NCBI GenBank assembly: GCA_002492725.1
Contig: DLAF01000001.1
Coordinates: 852-18,381 of the forward strand
Reading direction: 5' to 3'
Origin: Lachnospiraceae bacterium UBA7054
Lineage (GTDB): Bacteria; Bacillota; Clostridia; Lachnospirales; Lachnospiraceae
Length of the DNA stretch: 17,530 nucleotides
Shown here: positions 7,413 to 14,158 of the stretch, piece by piece
How positions within the stretch are numbered: the stretch's first letter is position 1
Layout: each line of letters opens with the position of its first letter
Made by a program: the position numbers and the translations under genes
Notes under the pieces: generated by a model
The model's input: only the letters and a program-made list of their open reading frames with translations
Databases searched by the model: none
What the model was told of the DNA's origin: nothing

Positions 7413-7441
7413 TTGATTTTAGATGAAAAATCGAATATAAT
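7413..7441 (+). promoter_or_regulatory. SigA-type promoter for the GH3-family gene
   Basis: TTGATT (7413-7418) and TATAAT (7436-7441) are exactly 17 bases apart. Transcription would start near 7448, giving a leader of about 53 bases that contains AAGGAGG just before ATG 7501. Confidence 0.75.
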
Positions 7442-7500
7442 ATCTCTATCCGCACTATTTATTGGGGGCCTGCAGTGCGATACGAATGAAGGAGGAAGAG

Positions 7501-9156
7501 ATGGGGGAGATAAATAGGGAAATGAGCGCAACCAGAGAATTTGAGGCGCTTTGCCAAGATGCGGTGGCGATACAGGAAAAATTCCTTTTGGAGAGGCTTT
7601 CGGAAAATAAAGATACGGAGTATGGGAAACTGTTTGGATTCGAGGATATTCATTCTGTAGAGGAATATCAAAAGGAGTTGCCTATCACGTTTCATTATGA
7701 TTATGAGGCGGCAATTGATCGTCAGGTGGATGGCGAGGAAGGGCTGCTTACGGCGGATAAGCCGGTGTTTTATTGTATCAGTTCCGGCAGTACGGATTCG
7801 CCTAAATATGTACCGATTGTGGAGAAAGATATCCAGAGACAGTATTTTTACTGGCATGATCTGATCAGAGAGACGATCAGACGGCAGATTCCGGATGCTA
7901 CGGACGAAGAATTGTTCGGGAGGATCTTTGAGACGGGAGAGTTTCGGCGTAATTTTATGTCGGACGGTACGATGAGCGGTGTTCGCGCGTCTGCCCTGCA
8001 CCGTTATCTGGAGTCAAAGGGAGAATTTGACAGCAATTGTTATACAGCGCCGCTGGAGGTCATGTTTCCGGATCAGATGGAAGATATGTTGTATGTAAAG
8101 CTGCGTTTTGCACTTGCATGCAGGGATGTGACGGCCATTCACGGTGTCTTTGTCAATCGCGTGGTGGGAATGTTCCGGTATCTGGTGGATAATTGGGATG
8201 CTTTCCTTTCCGATATTGAAACGGGAGAGGTCAGCGACTGTTTTCCTGTGAGCCATGAATGGCGGCGTTATCTGGAAGAAAAACTGCCGGCTGATCCGGA
8301 ACGTGCGGCTGAGCTGCGGAAGTTCCCGAAGGAAAGTCTGTCAAAGGGACTGGTGCGAAAGATTTGGCCGAAGATCAGATACGGACAGCTGATCGGCGGC
8401 AGTATGTTTGCGGCTTATATGGATATGCTTTGGACATATGTAGAGGATCTGCCGATCCACTTCTTTACCTACGCGGCTTCGGAGGGGTGTTTTGGCATTG
8501 CCAGGGACATGGGAGAAGAAGACGCCTACTATGTATTGCTCCCGGACACCTGTTTCTATGAATTTTTATCGGAGACGGGAGACGGAGAGCGGATTTATAC
8601 GATTCGTGACGTGGAGGTTGGAAGCAAGTATGAGATTTTGATCACTACTCTTTCAGGGATGTATCGCTACGCGATCGGAGATGTCGTGGAGGTTGTGGGT
8701 TTTGAGGGACAGGCGCCGGTGGTACGGGTCTGCTACCGCAAGAGCCAGGTTATCAATATTGCAGATGAAAAGATGAATGTGCGCCAGTTGGAAAATGCGA
8801 TGCGCAAGTTCCAGAGAAGAGCAGAGTGCAGCGCGGAAGGTTACTGTGTGGACGGTGACTATACCAAGAAGCTGCCGCGTTATATCCTTTATCTGGAATT
8901 GGCGGACGGGAAGCTTCCGGAGGATGCGGCGGAGATTCTGGACGAGTGCCTGATGGAGAGCTGCTCCGGCTATAAGCGGGACAGAGAATTGGCGGAGCTT
9001 GATAAGGTGTTTATTCAGCCTGTACCAAAAGGCGCTTTTAAGGCCTACGGACGGTTTGTGGCAAAGCTCGGCCGCAGGAAGGAACAGGATAAGCCGCTGC
9101 GAATCCTGATCACGGAGGAACAGAAAGCGTTCTTCGGCGGAGCGCTTCTGTCGTGA
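7501..9156 (+). CDS. GH3-family adenylate-forming enzyme (acyl-acid amido synthetase-like)
   Basis: GH3 enzymes, best known from plants where they conjugate hormones such as auxin to amino acids, activate a carboxylic acid with ATP and pass the acyl group to an amine. This 551-residue protein has the family marks in order. The phosphate loop is SSGSTDSPKYVP (94-105). The second nucleotide motif is YAASEG (324-329). YRYAIGDVVEV (388-398) is the 'YRxxxGD' motif. KSQVINIADEKMN (414-426) is the hinge into the small C-terminal domain, which ends near GAFKAYGRFV. There is no signal peptide, so it is cytosolic. AAGGAGG at 7489-7495 fixes ATG 7501. It is followed after 51 bases by an rRNA methyltransferase gene, with which it shares no obvious pathway. 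Family assignment is confident. Acid and amine substrates are unknown; plain acyl-CoA ligase activity is less likely on these motifs. Confidence 0.9.
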   Translation: MGEINREMSATREFEALCQDAVAIQEKFLLERLSENKDTEYGKLFGFEDIHSVEEYQKELPITFHYDYEAAIDRQVDGEEGLLTADKPVFYCISSGSTDSPKYVPIVEKDIQRQYFYWHDLIRETIRRQIPDATDEELFGRIFETGEFRRNFMSDGTMSGVRASALHRYLESKGEFDSNCYTAPLEVMFPDQMEDMLYVKLRFALACRDVTAIHGVFVNRVVGMFRYLVDNWDAFLSDIETGEVSDCFPVSHEWRRYLEEKLPADPERAAELRKFPKESLSKGLVRKIWPKIRYGQLIGGSMFAAYMDMLWTYVEDLPIHFFTYAASEGCFGIARDMGEEDAYYVLLPDTCFYEFLSETGDGERIYTIRDVEVGSKYEILITTLSGMYRYAIGDVVEVVGFEGQAPVVRVCYRKSQVINIADEKMNVRQLENAMRKFQRRAECSAEGYCVDGDYTKKLPRYILYLELADGKLPEDAAEILDECLMESCSGYKRDRELAELDKVFIQPVPKGAFKAYGRFVAKLGRRKEQDKPLRILITEEQKAFFGGALLS

Positions 9157-9207
9157 CAATACATAACTTCTGTTATTTGTAAAAGTCTGTGATACGGAGA
9201 AATTGTG

Positions 9208-10683
9208 ATGTGTGATAAAAACAGACTGCCGGAAGCCTACCTTGCAAGGATGGAATTGCTTTTAGGCAGCGAATATGGGGCTTTTTTTAAAAGTTATGGG
9301 GAAAGACGCCAATATGGTCTTAGGCGCAATCCCCTGAAAATCACAGAGGAAGCATTTGTCAAAGTGATGCCCTTTCCGCTTCAGAAGATATCTTGGGCGC
9401 GGGAAGGGTATTATTATGATGCCGTTTCCCGTCCGGGAAGCCATGTGCTTCATGAGGCGGGAGCATACTATATTCAGGAGCCATCGGCTATGGCAGCAGT
9501 GGAGGCGCTTGCGCCAGGGCCGGGAGAGCGGATTCTCGATCTGTGTGCCGCACCGGGAGGAAAGACGACACAGATTGCGGGCAGAATGCAGGGAGAAGGA
9601 CTCCTGGTGGCGAATGAGGTCATCGGCGAGCGGGCACAGATTCTTTCCCGGAATGTGGAGCGCATGGGGATTGCAAACTGTGTGGTGTGTTCGGAGAAAC
9701 CGGAGCGGCTGGCTGCGCTTTTTCCTGCGTTCTTTGATCGGGTGCTGGTGGATGCGCCCTGTTCCGGAGAAGGAATGTTTCGCAAGGAGGAGGCCGTAAG
9801 AAGGGAATGGAGCGAGGAAGCCGTTAGGCTGTGTGCAAAAAGGCAGGCGGCAATTCTGCGGGAGGCTGCGAAGCTGGTAAGGCCGGGCGGCGTTCTGGTC
9901 TATTCTACCTGTACTTTCTCACCGGAGGAGAATGAGGGGACAATCAGTGCATTTTTGCGAGAGCATGAAACATATACTATAGAGGAGATTCCCTGTGGAG
10001 CATTATTTTCGCCCGGGAGAGCGGACTGGATCAAGGAGGAAACGCCGGGAATCGAACGGTGCGGACGGCTCTGGCCGCATCTTTTGCAGGGGGAGGGCCA
10101 TTTTGTGGCCAGACTGCGAAGGCGCGGAGAGGCTAAAACGGAGGAAGCGGGATCGGGAGAGCGTGAAGCAGGGGCTGAGAAAAGAGTTGAACGGAGGCAA
10201 GGGCGGGAGAAAAGTTTCAGGAAAGAACGTCATGGAACAATAGAAGAAGCAGAGTTATGTAAACTTGTAAATGCCTTTATGACAGAAGAATTGGGAATCG
10301 GAGAAGGGTGGCGGCAAAAGCATGCGGGCAGCCTGCTTCGTTTCAAAGAGCAAATTTACCTGATGCCCGATGAGATGCCGCCGCTTGCGGGGATCCGTAT
10401 CCTGCGGCCGGGACTGCATCTTATGACGGAGAAAAAGAGTCGTTTTGAGCCGGCGCATGCACTTGCTTTGTCTCTGGGGCCGGACGACATCGGAAAAAGG
10501 CGGGCGGTCTCCTATGCAGAGGCTGTGGCCTGGCTGCGCGGGGAGAGCCTTCCCTGTCAGGAGGAAAAGGGGTGGACAGCGCTTTTTTATGAGGGTTTTT
10601 GTCTGGGGTTTGGGAAAGCGTCCGGGGGACAGATGAAGAACCATTATCCGAAAGGACTGCGCAAATCCTTAGAAAATCCTTAA
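9208..10683 (+). CDS. rsmF: RsmF/RsmB-like rRNA cytosine-C5 methyltransferase (NOL1/NOP2/Sun family)
   Basis: This 491-residue cytosolic enzyme methylates C5 of a cytosine in rRNA using S-adenosylmethionine. The SAM motif is DLCAAPGGKT (111-120). Motif IV is DAPCSGEGMF (182-191), with Cys185 as the releasing cysteine. Motif VI is STCTFSPEENE (233-243), with the catalytic nucleophile Cys235. The C-terminal region (about 355-490) looks like the extra RNA-binding domains of RsmF (YebU), ending in the family-typical GGQMKNHYPKGLR. Between them, residues about 310-350 form a Glu/Arg-rich low-complexity linker. GTG 9205 and ATG 9208 are adjacent; ATG is preferred because GGAGA (9196-9200) is then seven bases away. 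The frame is intact to the TAA at 10681-10683. Exact target nucleotide is not predictable by eye. Confidence 0.9.
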   Translation: MCDKNRLPEAYLARMELLLGSEYGAFFKSYGERRQYGLRRNPLKITEEAFVKVMPFPLQKISWAREGYYYDAVSRPGSHVLHEAGAYYIQEPSAMAAVEALAPGPGERILDLCAAPGGKTTQIAGRMQGEGLLVANEVIGERAQILSRNVERMGIANCVVCSEKPERLAALFPAFFDRVLVDAPCSGEGMFRKEEAVRREWSEEAVRLCAKRQAAILREAAKLVRPGGVLVYSTCTFSPEENEGTISAFLREHETYTIEEIPCGALFSPGRADWIKEETPGIERCGRLWPHLLQGEGHFVARLRRRGEAKTEEAGSGEREAGAEKRVERRQGREKSFRKERHGTIEEAELCKLVNAFMTEELGIGEGWRQKHAGSLLRFKEQIYLMPDEMPPLAGIRILRPGLHLMTEKKSRFEPAHALALSLGPDDIGKRRAVSYAEAVAWLRGESLPCQEEKGWTALFYEGFCLGFGKASGGQMKNHYPKGLRKSLENP

Positions 10684-10684
10684 T

Positions 10685-10747
10685 TTTGACATAGGTACTT
10701 GTCAAATGATGTCGCCTGGAATATACTAAATATAGGTTTTTGTCAAA
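10685..10747. promoter_or_regulatory. Three TGTCAAA half-sites around the MBOAT promoter (possible operator)
   Basis: TTTGACA (10685-10691) and TGTCAAA (10700-10706) form a perfect 7-base inverted repeat with an 8-base spacer. A third identical TGTCAAA lies at 10741-10747, beyond the -10 box. One copy overlaps the putative -35 box. The sequence is one base away from the Spo0A box TGTCGAA, so Spo0A or another dimeric regulator is a candidate. The repeats are certain; the regulator is inference. Confidence 0.5.
10699..10727 (+). promoter_or_regulatory. Probable promoter of the MBOAT-SGNH-rluF operon
   Basis: TTGTCA (10699-10704) and TATACT (10722-10727) are 17 bases apart, about 70 bases before ATG 10794. 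A nearby consensus TTGACA at 10686 has no -10 box at a workable distance. Confidence 0.55.
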
Positions 10748-10793
10748 GGAAAACCACTTTAGCTAGTGTTTGTTTGTGCAGGGAGTTCTTTCG

Positions 10794-12212
10794 ATGGTAT
10801 TTTCCAGCATTGGATTTTTATTTCGGTTTTTGCCGATTTTTATCATATTATATGTAGCGTTACCCAAATATCGCAACATCATACTTTTACTGGGAAGTCT
10901 GATCTTCTATGGAGTGGGAGAACCGTACTTTGTTCTGCTGCTTCTTTTGTCTGTCTTAGTAAATTTTGCCTTGAGCCGCTATATGTTTTGGGAGCCGCGT
11001 TCGCCGCAGACAAATCGGAAGAAGAAGGCGGCGAGACGAAAGAAGATTGCACTTGCGTCGGCAGTGGTTTTTGATCTTGGGATCTTGTTTGTGTTTAAGT
11101 ATTGGGATTTTGCGGCGGAAAACATAAACGCGCTGGCAGGGAAGGGACTTTTGCCGCTGCTTTCACTGACGCTGCCGTTAGGTATCAGTTTTTATACATT
11201 CCAGATGCTGTCCTATTTGATCGATTGTTATTATGGCACGGTGGAAAATCAAGCCGATCTGCTCACGTTTGCCACATATGTCTGCATGTTCCCGCAGCTT
11301 ATTGCCGGGCCCATCGTCCGTTATGGGGAGGTGGAGCAGCGTCTGAAAAACCGCAGAGTGCGGATTCGTGACCTGGAAAACGGGTTGAAGCTGTTTACGT
11401 TGGGGCTTGGACTTAAGGTGCTTTTGGCCAATCAGATCGGTACGCTCTGGAATCTGATCATGACGGCGGGAGCCGGGCGGCTGCATGTGTTGGTGGCCTG
11501 GCTGGGTGCTTTTGCTTACTCCTTCCAGATTTATTTTGATTTCTGGGGTTATTCCGTGATGGCTATGGGTTTGGGCAGAATGCTGGGATTTGCGTTGCCG
11601 CGGAATTTTAACGATCCCTATGTATCCAGGTCTCTTTCGGAGTTTTGGCGGCGGTGGCACATGACGCTTGGAAGATGGTTTCGGGAGTATGTTTATTTTC
11701 CGCTTGGCGGCAGCCGTAAAGGGCGCGCACGGACGGTCTTGAATCTCTTTGTGGTCTGGATGCTCACGGGACTGTGGCATGGTGCGGATTGGAATTTTAT
11801 ACTCTGGGGCACTGTCTTTTTTCTGTTTCTTTCTCTGGAAAAGAGGACCTATGGCAAATGGATGGAGCGAAGCAGGATTTTGGGACATATCTATACGCTG
11901 CTGCTGATTCCCGTCACATGGGTGATTTTTGGCATTACGGATATGGGGCAGCTTGCAGGGTATCTCGGAAATATGATTGGCCTTCACAGCGAAGCAATTT
12001 TGGTGGGAGAGACGCAGCTTGTCAGATACTTGAAGGAATATGCGCTGCTTTTAATAACGTGCGTTATTTTCATAACGCCCCTGCCGGGTAAATTTTATTG
12101 GAAGTGGAAGGATCGTTGGTTTACCGTTTTGATTTTACTGGTAGTGTTCTGGTGGTCGGTATATGAGATCATATCGGGAAGTAATAATCCGTTTTTATAT
12201 TTTAGATTTTGA
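10794..12212 (+). CDS. MBOAT-family membrane O-acyltransferase (AlgI/DltB/PatA-like)
   Basis: This 472-residue polytopic membrane protein belongs to the membrane-bound O-acyltransferases that move acetyl or other acyl groups across the membrane onto cell-surface polymers. The conserved core is EFWRRWHMTLGRWFREYVYFPLGG (283-306, with His289), followed by the invariant catalytic histidine in LTGLWHGADWNFILWG (His329). Upstream, LPLGISFYTFQMLSYLID (127-144), FPQLIAGPIVRY (166-177) and FQIYFDFWGYSVMA (244-257) match the AlgI branch. About ten hydrophobic segments are visible. AGGGAG at 10780-10785 supports ATG 10794; the longer frame back to 10770 starts with TTG. The next gene, overlapping or just after the stop, encodes an SGNH protein, the usual partner. 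The acceptor polymer (peptidoglycan, teichoic acid or exopolysaccharide) is unknown. Confidence 0.93.
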   Translation: MVFSSIGFLFRFLPIFIILYVALPKYRNIILLLGSLIFYGVGEPYFVLLLLLSVLVNFALSRYMFWEPRSPQTNRKKKAARRKKIALASAVVFDLGILFVFKYWDFAAENINALAGKGLLPLLSLTLPLGISFYTFQMLSYLIDCYYGTVENQADLLTFATYVCMFPQLIAGPIVRYGEVEQRLKNRRVRIRDLENGLKLFTLGLGLKVLLANQIGTLWNLIMTAGAGRLHVLVAWLGAFAYSFQIYFDFWGYSVMAMGLGRMLGFALPRNFNDPYVSRSLSEFWRRWHMTLGRWFREYVYFPLGGSRKGRARTVLNLFVVWMLTGLWHGADWNFILWGTVFFLFLSLEKRTYGKWMERSRILGHIYTLLLIPVTWVIFGITDMGQLAGYLGNMIGLHSEAILVGETQLVRYLKEYALLLITCVIFITPLPGKFYWKWKDRWFTVLILLVVFWWSVYEIISGSNNPFLYFRF

Positions 12213-12241
12213 CGAAAAAGCATAGAAGGACGGAGCTTGAC

Positions 12242-13339
12242 TTGAACAATAATAAGATAAAGTATTTGTGGGAAATTATATACAACTGTCCGTTTATTTT
12301 GCTGCTTCTATTCACAGCCCTCATTGCGCTGCCCTATTTTCATAATATGGAAAGACCAAAAACCGATAAAAAAACATCGATAATAAAAATGCTCGAAAAC
12401 GAAGAGGAAACGGCGGCGGAAAAACCGGAGGGGAAAAAGAAGGAAAATGAAGGAACACGCAAGGAAGATATATCTAAAATAGAGAAAAAGGAAAAACAAA
12501 ATACCGATGTACAAAGGCCTAAAATTGCCATAAAAACGGAGAAAGAAGAGGTTAGAGCGACAGAATTTGTGGAATATGCGCCAATTGAGACAAATTCCCG
12601 ATATTACTCGGATGCAGGAAAAGTTGCATTGACTACTGTCTATGACTATGTGTTAGAGAACGACAGTTATTTTAATGATGCCGCTTTTCTGGGAGATTCC
12701 AGGACTTTGGGCATTTCCGATTATGCAGGCCTGGAGGGTGCTGACTTTTTCTGCGATAATGGCATGACCATCTACAAGCTTTTAGAGGACACCGGAGTGA
12801 CCTGGCAGCGGACGGGAGAGAAGGTAGACCTGAAGGGGATTCTGCAGGAAAAGCGTTATGGAAAGATCTACATCATGCTCGGCATGAATGAGCTGGGGTA
12901 TGGGGATACGCCGATGTACCTGAAACAGTATCTGAAAGTGATCCGCAAACTTCAGGAATGGCAACCGGATGCAATCATTTATGTGATGGCAAATCTCCAT
13001 GTGAGCCGGGAAAAGAATGATATGGAGACCGAGTTTAACAATGTCAATATCAATGATAAGAATGTGGCTGCGGCCAGACTCGCTGACGGCAAAAGCGTTT
13101 TTTATCTGGATTGCAATCCTCTGTTTACGGACGAGGAGGGGTATTTGCAGGCAGAGCTTACCTTCGACGGGGTGCATCTTTATGCACAGCATTACGATAA
13201 ATGGCGCACCTTTTTGATGGAGCACGGGGTAGAAAGGGAAGAAGGCAAAGAAAGCGCTGCCGAGAGTGATGATACAGGGGAGAGCGCCGCTGAGAGTAAG
13301 GATACAGGGGAGAGCGCTGCGGGCGCAGGGGAAGGATAA
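12242..13339 (+). CDS. Membrane-anchored SGNH-hydrolase-like protein, partner of the MBOAT acyltransferase
   Basis: This 365-residue protein has an N-terminal membrane anchor (about 13-33), then a long Lys/Glu-rich linker (about 39-107), then an extracellular SGNH/GDSL domain. Catalytic-type motifs are FLGDSRTLG with Ser153, LGMNELG with Asn216, and TFDGVHLY with Asp309 and His312, all present. Such proteins beside an MBOAT gene (compare PatB, AlgJ/AlgX) complete O-acetylation of surface polymers by taking the acyl group from the membrane partner. The last 25-30 residues are an acidic repeat tail. Start choice is unusual: TTG 12242 has GGAG six bases upstream, whereas TTG 12209, overlapping the MBOAT stop by four bases (TTGA), has none. 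Both give the same domains; the longer form adds 11 residues. The next gene begins two bases after the stop, so translation is coupled. Confidence 0.85.
   Translation: MNNNKIKYLWEIIYNCPFILLLLFTALIALPYFHNMERPKTDKKTSIIKMLENEEETAAEKPEGKKKENEGTRKEDISKIEKKEKQNTDVQRPKIAIKTEKEEVRATEFVEYAPIETNSRYYSDAGKVALTTVYDYVLENDSYFNDAAFLGDSRTLGISDYAGLEGADFFCDNGMTIYKLLEDTGVTWQRTGEKVDLKGILQEKRYGKIYIMLGMNELGYGDTPMYLKQYLKVIRKLQEWQPDAIIYVMANLHVSREKNDMETEFNNVNINDKNVAAARLADGKSVFYLDCNPLFTDEEGYLQAELTFDGVHLYAQHYDKWRTFLMEHGVEREEGKESAAESDDTGESAAESKDTGESAAGAGEG
13253..13323 (+). repeat. 30-base in-frame tandem repeat in the SGNH gene tail
   Basis: Two nearly identical 30-base units (13253-13282 and 13283-13312), plus a partial third that starts at 13313, encode copies of an SAAES-D-TGE decapeptide. 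The units differ at a few bases, mostly silent. The length is a multiple of three, so copy number could change without a frameshift. Confidence 0.75.
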
Positions 13340-13341
13340 GG

Positions 13342-14058
13342 ATGGAAGCAGTACGTTTGAATAAATATCTTGCCTCCTGTGGGGTATGTTCCAGGCGGGA
13401 TGCGGATAAGCTGATAGAGGAGGGCGTGGTTCTCGTAAATGGGAAAACCGCGCAGGCAGGCATGAAGGTATCGGATGCGGACGTTGTCACAGTCCGTGGA
13501 AAAACGCTGCATGCGCCGCAGGATCATGTGGTTTTGGCTTATTATAAGCCCAAGGGTGTGGTGTGTACGGAACGGGATGCCCACGCGGAGCGGATCGTGA
13601 CGAAAGAGATCGGCTATCCCAGGCGGGTGACTTATGCCGGACGGCTGGACAAGGATTCCGAGGGACTGCTGCTTCTTACCGACGACGGTGCCCTCATTGA
13701 TGCGATGATGAGGGGAAGACACGGTCATGAAAAAGAATACATCGTAAAGAGTGACAGAAAGTGGGAGGAAACGGCAATCGCCAATATGCGGGCCGGGGTA
13801 TATCTGGAAGAACTTACGCAGACGACTCGTCCCTGCAAAATAGAACAGATCGGTGATAAGACCCTGAAAATGACTCTCACACAAGGCTTAAACAGGCAGA
13901 TACGTCGCATGTGTAAGACGCAGGGGTATGAGATTAAGAACCTTAAAAGAACACGCGTTATCAATATAGAGTTGGGAGATTTAAAGCCGGGGGAGTACAG
14001 GGAGCTTACGGAGGCGGAGCGGACTGCGCTCTATCGGTTCTGCGGCCTGGAGGGGTGA
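13342..14058 (+). CDS. rluF: rRNA pseudouridine synthase, RluF/RsuA family
   Basis: This 238-residue cytosolic enzyme isomerises uridine to pseudouridine in rRNA. An S4 RNA-binding domain spans residues 1-50 (RLNKYLASCGVCSRRDADKLI, then VLVNGK). The catalytic domain begins at YYKPKGVVCT (67-76). The active-site motif AGRLDKDSEGLLLLT gives catalytic Asp103. HEKEYIV and QGLNRQIRRMCKTQGYEIKNLKRTRV (about 187-212) are very like E. coli RluF, which acts at 23S U2604, so that target is likely but not proven. It starts two bases after the SGNH gene stop with GAAGGA as ribosome binding site, so it is co-transcribed with the acyltransferase pair despite having no functional link. RsuA or RluB-type specificity is the alternative. 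Confidence 0.9.
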   Translation: MEAVRLNKYLASCGVCSRRDADKLIEEGVVLVNGKTAQAGMKVSDADVVTVRGKTLHAPQDHVVLAYYKPKGVVCTERDAHAERIVTKEIGYPRRVTYAGRLDKDSEGLLLLTDDGALIDAMMRGRHGHEKEYIVKSDRKWEETAIANMRAGVYLEELTQTTRPCKIEQIGDKTLKMTLTQGLNRQIRRMCKTQGYEIKNLKRTRVINIELGDLKPGEYRELTEAERTALYRFCGLEG

Positions 14059-14158
14059 CGGGCAAAGAAGGTACGCAGAGCGTGAAAGTTTCGGTTAGAG
14101 CATGGAAAAAGCCATGGCAAACAGGAATACGGGTTATAGATAACGGGAGAACGGAAAA

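Noticed and set aside
9163..9176. Small inverted repeat ATAAC-TTCT-GTTAT between the GH3 and methyltransferase genes
   Set aside because: Only five base pairs, AT-rich, with no T-tract; not enough for a terminator.
11178..11987. 269-codon open frame antisense to the MBOAT gene
   Set aside because: It is the mirror of a well-supported MBOAT frame, has no domain sense or ribosome binding site, and is rich in His, Pro and Gln as shadows usually are.
14101..14116. CATGG and CCATG inverted repeat before ligA
   Set aside because: A five-base match with a six-base loop is expected by chance.
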